Source: Aureimonas sp. AU22 (lineage in GTDB: Bacteria > Pseudomonadota > Alphaproteobacteria > Rhizobiales > Rhizobiaceae). From it: a DNA stretch of 64,000 bases. The DNA lies in assembly GCF_001463745.1 (NCBI RefSeq), contig NZ_BBWJ01000021.1, positions 1-64,000 of the forward strand, read 5' to 3'. Position 1 is the first letter of the stretch. Each line of letters opens with the position of its first letter. A program made the translations under genes and the position numbers. The notes under the pieces were generated by a model, which was not told the origin of the DNA, made no database searches, and worked only from the letters and a program-made list of their open reading frames with translations. Shown in pieces: positions 7,337-16,151 of the stretch.

Positions 7337-9072
7337 AGCCCGTCCTGTCCTCGCCGCTCCTTGGCATCGTGCGCACGCTGTCCTTCGGCTACGTCAACCT
7401 CTTCGCCTTCGGCTTCTTCCTCCCCTTCCTGTTCATGGCCATGTCGGTCGTGCCCATGAGCATCGTGGAGCGCGTCGGCACCAGCCGCAACGCCTCGACG
7501 CTGATCACGCTCCTCGTCATCGCGGCAGTGGTGGCGGCCACCTACACGGTGATGGAACAGATCCGCGGCCAGGTGCTGGAGCGCATGGGGCTGGTGATCG
7601 ACGAGCGCCTGACGCGCGTCTGCTTCGACGCGGTGAACCGGGGGCAGGCGCGATCCGGCGCTCCCGCCGCCCAGGCGCTGGCCGATCTCCAGACCGTGCG
7701 CCGCTTCCTGTGCGGCCCCTCGCTCTCGGCGATGATCGACGCCTTCTGGTCGCCGCTCTTCGTGGTGGCGATGTTCTTCATCAACGCCGCCTTCGGCTTC
7801 CTGATGCTGGGGCTCCTGGCCTTCTCGGCGGCCGTATCGGTCGCCACCCACTACTGGGTCGCCGGGCATCTGGCGACCGCGCAAAGGCTCGATCTCGAGG
7901 CAAACGAGTTCGGCCTCGCCGTGTCGCGCAACGCCGAGGCGCTGCGCGTCATGGGCATGCTGCCGGCGCTCGCCGAGCGCTGGTATGCGCTGCACCGCGA
8001 CGGCCTCGGCTGGCGCGGCCTTGCCGGCGCGCGCGCCGCCCAGATCGGCCTCGTGCCGCGCATGCTGCAGAACGGCCAGATGATCGTGGTCTACGGCCTC
8101 GGCGGCTTCCTGTTCCTCTCCGACCGCATCCAGCTTTCGGTGCTCTTCGTGGTGCTGATGGTGATGATGCGCGCGCAGGGGCCGCTCCAGCACATCATCA
8201 ACAACTGGAGCCAGATCCAGTCCTTCGCCTCGGCCGCGCGGCGCCTCGACGCGCTCCTGCGCGGCATCGAGGCCGCGCCCCATCCGCTCGCACTGCCCGC
8301 ACCGTCGGGCGAGCTGAAGGTCTCGCGCCTCGTCGGCGGGCCGCCGGGCATGGCCAAGCCCGTGATCAACGACGTGTCCTTCTCGCTGCAGCCCGGCCGG
8401 ATCCTGGGCGTCGTCGGCCCGAGCGGGGCGGGCAAGTCCTGCCTGTCGCGCCTCGTCACCGGCATCTGGAAGCCGGCGCGCGGCACGATCGTCTTCGGCG
8501 AGCAGGACCTCGCGCACTGGGATCCGGACGAACTCGGCCGCCATGTCGGCTACGTGCCGCAGGACGTCGAGTTCCTGCCCGGCACGATCGCGGAGAACAT
8601 CGCCCGCTTCGATCCCGCCGCCACGAGCGACAAGATCCTCCACGCGGTGGAACTCGCCGGCATCCACGACATCATGCGCGGCCTGCTTGACGGCTACGCG
8701 ACGCGCCTCGGTGGACCCGGCGGGCATGTCCTGTCAGGCGGCCAGCGCCAGCGCGTGGCGCTCGCGCGCGCGGTCTACGGGAGCCCACGCCTCGTGGTGC
8801 TGGACGAGCCGAACTCGAACCTCGACGCGGGCGCCGAGCAGGTGCTCGGGCGCACCATGCAGCGCCTGCGCGACGACGGCGCCGCGGTGATCGTGGTCTC
8901 GCACCGCATCAGCCTCCTCGGCTTCTGCGACGACCTTCTCGTCCTCAACGAGGGGGTGGTGCAGGCGATCGGCGCGCGCGAGCGCATCTTCAACCGCCTG
9001 CCGCGCTTCCGCGACGCGCCCGCCGCGCCGGCCGCCGTCCTCGATCTCCAGCGCACGGGAACCGGCGGGTGA
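7333..9072 (+). CDS. Type I secretion ABC transporter (PrsD/HlyB family permease-ATPase)
   Basis: The 579-residue inner-membrane exporter subunit uses ATP to drive unfolded proteins through a type I channel. It starts at GTG 7333 after a GGAGG site; there is no C39 peptidase or CLD domain ahead of the membrane part. Hydrophobic segments occur near residues 15-40, 55-75, 135-180 and 240-290. The nucleotide-binding domain has Walker A GPSGAGKS (about 363), signature LSGGQRQRVALARAV (about 466), Walker B LVVLDEP (about 486) and a switch His (VVSHRIS). It overlaps the HlyD-type partner by 4 bp. No RTX substrate is in the window; the outer membrane TolC partner is usually unlinked. Substrate unknown, possibly the surface protein served by the SapC/glycosyltransferase genes. 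Confidence 0.92.
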   Translation: MKPVLSSPLLGIVRTLSFGYVNLFAFGFFLPFLFMAMSVVPMSIVERVGTSRNASTLITLLVIAAVVAATYTVMEQIRGQVLERMGLVIDERLTRVCFDAVNRGQARSGAPAAQALADLQTVRRFLCGPSLSAMIDAFWSPLFVVAMFFINAAFGFLMLGLLAFSAAVSVATHYWVAGHLATAQRLDLEANEFGLAVSRNAEALRVMGMLPALAERWYALHRDGLGWRGLAGARAAQIGLVPRMLQNGQMIVVYGLGGFLFLSDRIQLSVLFVVLMVMMRAQGPLQHIINNWSQIQSFASAARRLDALLRGIEAAPHPLALPAPSGELKVSRLVGGPPGMAKPVINDVSFSLQPGRILGVVGPSGAGKSCLSRLVTGIWKPARGTIVFGEQDLAHWDPDELGRHVGYVPQDVEFLPGTIAENIARFDPAATSDKILHAVELAGIHDIMRGLLDGYATRLGGPGGHVLSGGQRQRVALARAVYGSPRLVVLDEPNSNLDAGAEQVLGRTMQRLRDDGAAVIVVSHRISLLGFCDDLLVLNEGVVQAIGARERIFNRLPRFRDAPAAPAAVLDLQRTGTGG

Positions 9073-10424
9073 GCGCCCTGCGGCCGGTGGCCGCCCGTCC
9101 CGTTGGCACCGCCGCTCCCCTCGTCGAGGCGCCGGCGCCCAACACCAACTGGCGGGGGTCGCTGCGGTCGGGCTGGATCGTCCTCGCCCTGTCGGTCGGC
9201 GTCTGCGGCGGATGGGCGGCCTTCGCCCATGTCAACTCGGCGGTGGTCACCCTCGGCACCTTCGCGGTGCAGTCGCACCGGCAGACGATCCAGCACCTGG
9301 AGGGCGGCATCGTGGAGGAGATCCTGGCGCGCGACGGCGACCGGGTGGAGGCCGGACAGGTGCTCCTGCGTCTCGACACGACGCGGGCCCAGGCGGCGGC
9401 GGCGGCCGCGGCGCAGGGGCTCGCCGGCGCGCTCGCCACCGAGGCACGCCTTGCCGCCCAGCGCGACATGGCCGACTACATGGTCCTGCCCGAAGAGGCG
9501 GCATCGCTGATGCGCGGCCTCGGCGGCAGCGAACTGCAGGACAACTACCGCGAGTTCGAGGAGCGTCGGCAGGTGCTGGCCGGCTCGCTGGAGCTCCTCG
9601 ACACGCAGGGGCGGCAGGCGCGCAACGAGATCGCCCAGACCAAGCTCGACGCGCAGGCCGCCTCCGACCAGCTCGCGAGCATCGCGCGCGAATTGAAGGG
9701 CGTGAAGCCGCTCTTCGACAAGGGCCTCGTCGCCCTCAGCCGCCTCACCACACTGGAGCGGCAGAAGGCGCAGTTCGAGGGCACGATCCGCAAGAGCCGC
9801 AACGACGAGCAGAAGGGTCTCGACAAGCTGGCCGAGATCGAGCTGAAGCGCGAGGCCCTTCGCAAGGACTACCGCCAGGAGGCCTCGGCGAAACTGATCG
9901 AGATCGGCCGCCAGATCGCCTCGCTCCGGCAGGAACGGCAGGTGGCGCTCGACCTGCTCGCCCGGTCCGCCATCCGCTCGCCCGTCGCGGGCACCGTCCA
10001 GGCCTCGCGCCTCTTCACCGTCGGCGGCGTGGTGCGCCCCGGCGAGACGATCCTGGAGGTGGTGCCGGAGGGCGAGGAGATGCGCGTGCGCGTGCGCATT
10101 CCGGCGGCCGAGATCGACCGCGTCCACCAGGGCATGGCCGTCGAGGTCCACCCGGGGTCGCTGATGAAGTTCCGGCGCGAGAAGGTCGCCGGCCGGCTGG
10201 TCTCCTTGTCGCGCGACACCGTGGCCGGCACCGATCCCGGCCTTCCCCCGGCCTATGCCGGCGAGGTGGAGATCGATCAGGTGACGCTGCCGGCCGATGT
10301 GCGCGACCGGCTGGTCGCGGGCATGGACGCGTCCGTGGTGATCCCGACGGCGGGGCGCTCGGTGCTCCAGTATCTGGTGGAGCCGGTGCTGAAGAACGTC
10401 GAGGAATCGCTGCGCGAGCGGTAG
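9069..10424 (+). CDS. Type I secretion membrane fusion protein (HlyD/PrsE family)
   Basis: The 451-residue periplasmic adaptor links the ABC exporter to an outer membrane channel. GTG 9069 overlaps the exporter stop. One membrane anchor lies near residues 34-54 (SGWIVLALSVGVCGGWAAFA). A lipoyl/barrel half follows (TIQHLEGGIVEEILARDGDR), then a long charged coiled coil from about 125 to 290. The barrel half returns with IRSPVAGTVQASRLFTVGGV, followed by the family ending VVPEGEEMRVRVRI. Length and order match PrsE-type adaptors. It ends the exporter pair; a small gene follows after a 136-bp gap. Confidence 0.93.
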   Translation: MSALRPVAARPVGTAAPLVEAPAPNTNWRGSLRSGWIVLALSVGVCGGWAAFAHVNSAVVTLGTFAVQSHRQTIQHLEGGIVEEILARDGDRVEAGQVLLRLDTTRAQAAAAAAAQGLAGALATEARLAAQRDMADYMVLPEEAASLMRGLGGSELQDNYREFEERRQVLAGSLELLDTQGRQARNEIAQTKLDAQAASDQLASIARELKGVKPLFDKGLVALSRLTTLERQKAQFEGTIRKSRNDEQKGLDKLAEIELKREALRKDYRQEASAKLIEIGRQIASLRQERQVALDLLARSAIRSPVAGTVQASRLFTVGGVVRPGETILEVVPEGEEMRVRVRIPAAEIDRVHQGMAVEVHPGSLMKFRREKVAGRLVSLSRDTVAGTDPGLPPAYAGEVEIDQVTLPADVRDRLVAGMDASVVIPTAGRSVLQYLVEPVLKNVEESLRER

Positions 10425-10560
10425 CGGACGACGCGGCCCGCGCGCGCGAACGGGAACACGGCGAAGGGCCGGGGTCGGCACGTCCCCGCCCGGCATCCGC
10501 CCCTTGCCTCAACCAATCGGCCCGTCGCGGCGTTGGGGGACGACAGCCAAGGAGACGCCC

Positions 10561-10791
10561 GTGACCGACGAGACCGCCACAAACGCCCGCCGCCGCGAAA
10601 TCGCGGTGGAACACATCCTGTTCAAGCTCATCGAATATGTCGAGGACCGCCACCCCGGCCTTCTGGACTTCGTGGAAGGCAGCCTCGACCATCTCGGCGA
10701 TCCCGCCCGCGACGGAACCAAGGACGACGAGGCCGTGCGCGCGATCGCGCGCCGGATGCTGGACGGCGCCCGCCGGCAGGGCATGGACTGA
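10561..10791 (+). CDS. Small conserved-looking hypothetical protein
   Basis: The 76-residue product starts at GTG 10561 with an AAGGAG site 6 bp upstream. It is charged and mostly helical (REIAVEHILFKLIEYVEDRHPGL opens the helical part), with no signal, Cys or membrane segment. I do not recognise the family. It may belong to the exporter transcript but is separated by 136 bp, and a strong hairpin follows its stop. Confidence 0.6.
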   Translation: MTDETATNARRREIAVEHILFKLIEYVEDRHPGLLDFVEGSLDHLGDPARDGTKDDEAVRAIARRMLDGARRQGMD

Positions 10792-10828
10792 CGCATTTCC
10801 CGGGGGAGCCGAGCCGAACACGCCTGCC

Positions 10829-10866
10829 GAGCCCGTCCGGTGAACCGCGGTTCGCGGGACGGGCTC
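10829..10866. terminator. Nested palindromic hairpin between convergent genes
   Basis: A 10-bp perfect stem GAGCCCGTCC/GGACGGGCTC encloses an 18-nt loop which itself contains the 12-bp palindrome GAACCGCGGTTC. It lies between the small hypothetical gene and the convergent oxidoreductase, so it can act on both transcripts. There is no T-tract, so it may be a rho-assisted or mRNA-protecting structure. Confidence 0.55.
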
Positions 10867-10892
10867 GGGGTGCCGGGGAACAGGCCCTCCCG

Positions 10893-11927
10893 TCAGCCCG
10901 CGAGGATTTCGCGCACGCGCGGGGCGACGACGCGGCCATAGAGCTCGATGCAGCGCATCAGCCTCTCGTGCGGCAAGGGGCCGGCGCTGTATTTCAGGTC
11001 GAAACGCGACAGTCCGAGGGCGGAGGCCGTCGCGGCGATCTTGCGTGCCACGGTCTCGGGCGAGCCGACATAGAGCGAGCCTTGCTCGACCTCGCGCTCG
11101 AAGGCCGAGCGCTCCAGCGGCGGCCAGCCGCGCTCGGCGCCGATGCGCGCATGCATGGCGCGGTAGTCGTCGAAGAACTCGGCGCGCGCCGCCTCGTCCG
11201 TGTCGGCCACGTAGCCCGGCGAATGGACGCCGAGCGGCAGCGGCTCGCGGCCCATCTCGGCGAGCGCGCGATGAAAGAGATCGACATAGGGCCGGAAGCG
11301 GCTGGGCGCGCCGCCGATGATCGCCAGCATCATCGGCAGGCCGTAGCGTGCGGCGCGAACCACCGATTCCGGGCTGCCCCCGACGCCGATCCAGGTGGTG
11401 AAGCCGGCGCCCTCGACCGCCGGGAACACGCCCGGAACGTCCAAGGGCGGGCGCACCGAGCCCTGCCAGGAGATCGGCCCGCCCTTCAGGAGCGCGGCGA
11501 AGAGGTCGAGCTTCTCGCCGAACAGGCGCTCGTAGTCGTCGAGGGGATGACCGAAGAGGGGAAAGGATTCGGTGAAGGAGCCGCGCCCGAGGATCACCTC
11601 CGCGCGCCCTTCCGACAGGGCGTCGAGGGTGGAGAAGCGCTGGAAGACGCGGATCGGATCGTCCGAGGACAGAACCGTGACGGCCGAGCCGAGGCGGATG
11701 CGGCGCGTGCGCGCGGCGAGCGCCGCCAGCACCGTTTCGGGCGCCGAGACAGCGAAATCGGCGCGGTGGTGCTCGCCGACCCCGAAGAAGTCGAGGCCGA
11801 CCTCGTCGGCCAGCACCCCTTCCGCCACCACGTCGCGGATCACGGCCGCGTGGCTCTTCGGCGCGCCGTCGGCCCCGCGCGTGACGTCGCCGAACGTGTC
11901 GAGACCGAGTTCAAGGGATGGGCTCAT
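10893..11927 (-). CDS. LLM-class (luciferase-like) flavin-dependent oxidoreductase
   Basis: The 344-residue cytoplasmic enzyme is of the bacterial luciferase-like monooxygenase family. It uses reduced FMN or F420; FMN is expected in this lineage. Family signs: LGLDTFGDV at the start, GEHHRADFAVSAPETVLAALAA split around residue 50 (the GEHH motif), TRRIRLGSAVTVLSSDDPIR near 75, GRAEVILGRGSF near 105, and TTWIGVGGSPESVVRAA near 180. The substrate cannot be assigned; subfamilies include alkane, sulfonate and long-chain aldehyde oxidases. It is monocistronic, with the convergent hairpin downstream. Confidence 0.88.
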   Translation of the reverse strand: MSPSLELGLDTFGDVTRGADGAPKSHAAVIRDVVAEGVLADEVGLDFFGVGEHHRADFAVSAPETVLAALAARTRRIRLGSAVTVLSSDDPIRVFQRFSTLDALSEGRAEVILGRGSFTESFPLFGHPLDDYERLFGEKLDLFAALLKGGPISWQGSVRPPLDVPGVFPAVEGAGFTTWIGVGGSPESVVRAARYGLPMMLAIIGGAPSRFRPYVDLFHRALAEMGREPLPLGVHSPGYVADTDEAARAEFFDDYRAMHARIGAERGWPPLERSAFEREVEQGSLYVGSPETVARKIAATASALGLSRFDLKYSAGPLPHERLMRCIELYGRVVAPRVREILAG

Positions 11928-12062
11928 GGTGGGTCTTCCCCGACGGGGACGCCGGCGGCGTCGTTGCCCCCGTATCTAGACGGCGCGGCCCGCCGCGAAC
12001 AGAACCGGGGTGACGCGGGAAGCGGGGACGCACCGTTCACCGGGGGTCCAAGGGGTCGGGGC

Positions 12063-12542
12063 TCAATCCCCGTCGGCGGTGCCGATCGACAGGATCTCAG
12101 CCGTGTCGCCGCCGATCCCAACGCTTTCGCCCTCTTCCTTGCCGACGAGCTGGCGCGCCAGCGGCGACAGGTAGGACACGAGGCCGCGGGCCGGATCCGC
12201 CTCGTCGATGCCGACGATGCGATAGGTCTGGACCGGTCCGCGCGCCCGCCGGATGGTGACGGCATGGCCGAACTGGACGAGGTCGCTGTCCCGGTCCGGC
12301 TCCACGACCTGGGCGGTGGAGCGACGGGCGCGCCAGTAGCGCAGGTCGCGATGGGCCATGGCGAGCGCGATCTTGTCGCCGGCCGCGCGGGCCCGCTCGG
12401 CGGCGGCCGTGCCGGCTTCGATCTCCGCGTCGAGAAGCTCGAGGCCGTGCGGGGTCACGAAGTTCGGATCGGTGCCGAGGTCGCGCTCGGGCAGCGCCTC
12501 GACCTGGTCCTCGTTCGGCTCCTTGACGAACGCCACGCTCAT
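12063..12542 (-). CDS. GreA/GreB-family transcription elongation factor
   Basis: The 159-residue protein carries the C-terminal FKBP-like GreA/GreB domain (ITVRRARG-type strand, VQTYRIVGIDEADPARGLVS, then SPLARQLVGKEEGESV). This is the SPLGRALLGKxxGD signature of Gre proteins. A shorter helical N-terminal part (residues 30-75) may be a reduced coiled coil. It presumably acts at the RNA polymerase secondary channel, either rescuing backtracked complexes or competing with Gre factors, as Rnk does. ATG 12542 is chosen because of an AAGGAG site; the upstream frame is unsupported. It stands alone between two 120-150 bp gaps. Confidence 0.85.
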   Translation of the reverse strand: MSVAFVKEPNEDQVEALPERDLGTDPNFVTPHGLELLDAEIEAGTAAAERARAAGDKIALAMAHRDLRYWRARRSTAQVVEPDRDSDLVQFGHAVTIRRARGPVQTYRIVGIDEADPARGLVSYLSPLARQLVGKEEGESVGIGGDTAEILSIGTADGD

Positions 12543-12687
12543 GGGCCGCTCCTTCCTGGCGTCACGGGGACCGGGCACCGCGCCCGCTCCCGCTTTCCCC
12601 TATATGGGGACGCACGGACGACCTGTCGTCCCATGCGCGGGGAAAAGCACCGGGCACGCCCGCCTTGACCCGGCGGCGCTGCCGACC

Positions 12688-14412
12688 TCAGGCGCTGGCG
12701 GCGACCCGGTTCCGCCCGGCGCGCTTGGCCTCGTAGAGAGAGCCGTCGGCGAGGCGATGGAACTCGTCCCAGTCGAGACGGCCGCCGGCCGGAGCCCAGT
12801 GGATGCCGAAGCTCGCCGTGATCTGCAGACGCGGTTCGGGCAGGATCGCCGCGGCCTCCAGCCGGGCGCGCAGGGCCTCGACGCGCACGCGCAGGGTCTG
12901 CCGGTCGATGTCGGCGACCGCCATCATGAACTCCTCGCCGCCGAACCGCGCGACATGCCCGCCGGGCGGAAGCTCGCCGAGGAGGAAACGGCCGAACCCG
13001 CGCAGCACCGCATCGCCGATGCCGTGTCCGAACCGGTCGTTGATCGACTTGAAGTGGTCGATGTCGATCATCACGATGCCGAGCCCGGCCCCGAGGGCGA
13101 GAGGGTCCTCGAAGATCGCGGCGACCCTGTCCTCGAAGGCGCGCCGGTTCATCAGGCCGGTGAGGGGGTCGGTGGTGGCCAGGCGCCTCAACTCGCGCGA
13201 CATGACCTCGCGCTCGCGCTCCAGGCGTCTGAGGTCGAGCTGCTGGCGACGCAGCGTCTCGATGTCGCGGTCGAGCTCCGTCATCTCGAGAAAGGACGCG
13301 GAGGTGCCCGCCGTGGCGGCGTCGAGATCGCCTTCCAGTATGCGCGCCATGCGCTCGCGCGCGAGCACGAGCGGCCGGAAGACGCCGCGATCGAAGAGCA
13401 CGAGCGAGGCGATCGCCACGAGACTGCCGACGACGGCGCCGATGAAGCACAAGGCCGCCAGGCGCAAGGCCTGGTCCCGGGCCGCCTCCAGCCGGGCGCG
13501 GCCGGCGTCCAGGATCCTCTCGCGCAGTGCCTCCGTGGTCCGGATCGCCGGGGTGTAGCGCTCGTTGAAGGCCTCCACGCCCGCCGACGTGCCCCCGCCG
13601 GTGTTGGCGAACACGGTCTCGGCGTGGGCCCGCGCGTCGGCGAAGTAGGCGAAGGTGATCGCATGCACCGCACGGTCGATGGCCGGGTCGTCGATGAACG
13701 GGGCGGCGTAGTGCTCGATCTGCCGCTGCAGGATGTCGGTCAGCGCCAGCATGGACGAGAATTCGGCCGCGGCCTCCGGGCTCGGCCGCTCGCCCGCGTT
13801 GATACGGATCACCACGAGTGAGCGGATGCGTCCGGCGTACTCGCGAAGGTCGCTCGCAGCCGAGGCCGCCGTCATGAAGGGGGTGAGGTCGGGCGTCAGC
13901 CCGATCAGGATCTCGCCGAGGTCGTCGCGCAGAAGCTGCGCCTGGCTCGCCGCGTCGTAGATCGTTCGGACGGCGTCCTCGATGTCGCGCGACGCCCGTT
14001 TGCCGGGCCCGGCGCGCAACTGGTCGTCGACGTGGCGACGGCCTTCGGTCAGGATGTGCCGGAAGGAGGCGGCGTCATCCCGCAGGATGTCGCCGTGGTC
14101 GCCCTCGTCGCCCGTCAGGGCGAGAACCCCGGCGAGCAATCTGTCGACCTCCGCCCTCGCGCTCTCGAGCTGGGCACGCATGTCGGCGGAGTCCGCGGTC
14201 GCGCTCATCGACAGGACGGAAAGGCCCCGCTCGGTCGACGTCGCGCCCATGAGCTGGATCGAGGCGGAGAAATGCTCGAACTGCATCAGCGCCTGCTCGC
14301 GCTGGCGATAGGCGATGAGCTGCCGGGACGTCACGACCGCCGCCGCGAGCACGCCGGCGATCAAGACGGCGGCAACGCCGACCCTCATGATGCGCTGCAG
14401 TCTGGGCTTCAT
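12688..14412 (-). CDS. Membrane-bound diguanylate cyclase (GGDEF domain)
   Basis: The 574-residue signalling enzyme makes cyclic di-GMP from two GTP. A membrane segment at residues 10-30 and another near 315-340 (ALCFIGAVVGSLVAIASLVLF) bracket a largely helical periplasmic sensor of about 280 residues. A HAMP-like linker and coiled coil precede the catalytic domain: DPLTGLMNRRAFED, then MIDIDHFKSINDRFGH, then RFGGEEF, the active-site loop with GGEEF. The inhibitory RxxD site expected nine residues ahead of GGEEF is absent (Pro-Pro-Gly-Gly there), so product inhibition is probably lost. ATG 14412 is preferred over the upstream frame because it starts just before the first membrane helix. No EAL domain. 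The signal sensed is unknown. Confidence 0.92.
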   Translation of the reverse strand: MKPRLQRIMRVGVAAVLIAGVLAAAVVTSRQLIAYRQREQALMQFEHFSASIQLMGATSTERGLSVLSMSATADSADMRAQLESARAEVDRLLAGVLALTGDEGDHGDILRDDAASFRHILTEGRRHVDDQLRAGPGKRASRDIEDAVRTIYDAASQAQLLRDDLGEILIGLTPDLTPFMTAASAASDLREYAGRIRSLVVIRINAGERPSPEAAAEFSSMLALTDILQRQIEHYAAPFIDDPAIDRAVHAITFAYFADARAHAETVFANTGGGTSAGVEAFNERYTPAIRTTEALRERILDAGRARLEAARDQALRLAALCFIGAVVGSLVAIASLVLFDRGVFRPLVLARERMARILEGDLDAATAGTSASFLEMTELDRDIETLRRQQLDLRRLEREREVMSRELRRLATTDPLTGLMNRRAFEDRVAAIFEDPLALGAGLGIVMIDIDHFKSINDRFGHGIGDAVLRGFGRFLLGELPPGGHVARFGGEEFMMAVADIDRQTLRVRVEALRARLEAAAILPEPRLQITASFGIHWAPAGGRLDWDEFHRLADGSLYEAKRAGRNRVAASA

Positions 14413-14529
14413 CGGCGGGGTCCGTCGTGGTTCGACCCGAACCTTACGGTCAAATCCTCGCCGATCCGTTGCCACGCCGCGATTTCTTCTCCCCTCGGCA
14501 TTCGGGCGATGGGTTCGCGCGCAGGTGGA

Positions 14530-15567
14530 TCAGGACACGGCGTCGAGGCCCAGCGTCTCCAGCCTGTCCAGCATCGCCACCTCGTCGGCCGTGAGGGCGA
14601 TCCCCTCGCGCTCCGAACTCCGACGCGCCGCGAAGCGGCGCTGCGAGGGCAGCCGCGCGCCTTGCGCCAGGATCGCGGCGAAGAGGCTCTCGCCCGCCGC
14701 GAACGGGTCGCCCGGCCGCCCGGCGGCGAAGCGTTCGGGGCTGAACGCCAGGATCAGCTCGCCGTGGCGGGGCGCGAGCGTCGTGGTGCCGAGGGCGTCG
14801 AGCGCCCCCCGGCTGGTGAGGTCGCCGATCATCGCGCCGGCCAGGAGTTCCACCATGGTGGAGATCGCGGAGCCCTTGTGGCCGCCGAACGGCAGCATGG
14901 CGCCGGCCAGCGCCGCCGCCGGATCCGTGGTCGGCGCGCCGTCCTCGTCGATCGCCCAGCCTTCGGGCAGGGGGCGGCCCGCCCGGCGATGCAGCTCGAT
15001 CTCGCCGCGCGCGGCGACCGAGGTGGCGAAATCGAAGACGTAAGGGGGGCCGTCCGGTCGGGGCCAGGCGAAGGCGAAGGGGTTGGTGCCCAGAAGCGGG
15101 CGCGTGCCGCCCACCGGGGCCACGGTCGCATAGCTCGGGCAGAGCGCGAGCGCCGCCAGTCCCTCGTCCGCCAGCGCCTCGACCTCCGGCCAGAGGGCCG
15201 AGAAATGGACGCAGTCGTTGAGAACGAGGGCGGCGAGCCCATGCGTGCGTGCGCGCTCGGCAAGGCGCGGGACGCCGAGCGCGAAGGCGGCGGGCGAGAA
15301 GGCGCCGCCGGCCAGCACCCGGATGATGCCGGAGCCGTCGTCCACGAGGTCCGGCACGGCGTCGGGCGACACCTTGCCCGCCTTCAGCGTGCGCAGGCAG
15401 CCCTCGATCCGGTAGATCCCGTGCGACTTGGCGCCGTCGCGCTCGCCGGCCGCGATGACGCGCGCCAGCGCCCGGGCATGGAGGTCCGAAAGGCCGCCAC
15501 GGCGCAGGATCGCGCCGATCCGCTCGCCGAGCGCTTCGAAATCGAGGGTGGTCGCCGCGTCCGCCAT
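14530..15567 (-). CDS. Ldh-family NAD(P)H-dependent oxidoreductase
   Basis: The 345-residue enzyme belongs to the malate/L-lactate dehydrogenase-2 family (PF02615), which includes ureidoglycolate, sulfolactate and cyclic ketimine (piperideine/pyrroline-2-carboxylate) reductases. Visible marks are DGAKSHGIYRIEG near residue 45 with the conserved Ser-His-Gly, the NDCVHFSALWPEVEAL region near 118, GGTRPLLGTNPFAFAWP near 155, DFATSVAARGEIELH near 180 and LPFGGHKGSAISTMVEL near 230. A GAAGGAG ribosome site precedes ATG 15567. It lies alone, so the substrate is open. Small-residue replacements fit the Rhizobiales proline/ketimine reductase subgroup, but that is a guess. Confidence 0.82.
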   Translation of the reverse strand: MADAATTLDFEALGERIGAILRRGGLSDLHARALARVIAAGERDGAKSHGIYRIEGCLRTLKAGKVSPDAVPDLVDDGSGIIRVLAGGAFSPAAFALGVPRLAERARTHGLAALVLNDCVHFSALWPEVEALADEGLAALALCPSYATVAPVGGTRPLLGTNPFAFAWPRPDGPPYVFDFATSVAARGEIELHRRAGRPLPEGWAIDEDGAPTTDPAAALAGAMLPFGGHKGSAISTMVELLAGAMIGDLTSRGALDALGTTTLAPRHGELILAFSPERFAAGRPGDPFAAGESLFAAILAQGARLPSQRRFAARRSSEREGIALTADEVAMLDRLETLGLDAVS

Positions 15568-15704
15568 GCCGTCTCCTTCCGGTTCGCCGCCAGCGCATAC
15601 GCGACGCGGCGGCCCATCGGAAGTCCCGCGAGACCCGAGCCCTTGAAGAACGCGTTGAAACGCCTCAGTTTCTTCCTGGAAACGCGGGTTCGGGAGAGGT
15701 CTTC

Positions 15705-16145
15705 GTGACGACGCTCAAGGAGTTCGAGGATGCGCTGAAGGCCCATGGCCTGCGCTCGGCGCTGGATGTTCTGGAGTTGCTGAAGAAGCGCGACAAGGCC
15801 AAGCGTCTGGCGTCGCCCGCCCGGCGCGTGACGGGCCGCAAGATGACGCCCGATCTCGCGCGCCAGATCCTGCATTTGCACGAGACCACGGGCCAGACGC
15901 AGCAGGAGATCGCCTTCCAGCTCGGCGTCAACCAGGGCCGCGTGAACGAGGTAATCAAGCGCGGCAAATGGCTGACGGAGAATCCGGACGCGCCCGAAGC
16001 CAAGGCGCGCGATGCGGCGCTGAAACGCATGCGCCGTCCCGCCGCCGCACAGGCCGCTCCGCCGCCCGGCGCGAAGGCGCCCGCGGCGCCCAAACGCCGT
16101 GCGCCCGCCCAGTCCTCGCCGCAGCTGAGTCTTGGCGACTTCTGA
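15705..16145 (+). CDS. Small HTH DNA-binding protein
   Basis: The 146-residue protein starts at GTG 15705 behind a GGGAGAGG site. Residues about 49-90 form a likely helix-turn-helix of the resolvase/sigma-like type (LHETTGQTQQEIAFQLGVNQ then GRVNEVIKRGKW). The last 45 residues are Ala/Pro/Lys-rich and unstructured and end in LSLGDF. A transcriptional or nucleoid role is inferred. It converges on the DUF5872 gene with only 6 bp between stops. Confidence 0.72.
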   Translation: MTTLKEFEDALKAHGLRSALDVLELLKKRDKAKRLASPARRVTGRKMTPDLARQILHLHETTGQTQQEIAFQLGVNQGRVNEVIKRGKWLTENPDAPEAKARDAALKRMRRPAAAQAAPPPGAKAPAAPKRRAPAQSSPQLSLGDF

Positions 16146-16151
16146 TCCCGT

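Noticed and set aside
10893-11927. LLM oxidoreductase as a bacterial luciferase (light emission)
   Set aside because: No luxAB pair or fatty-acid reductase genes are nearby; the family is broad and mostly non-luminous.
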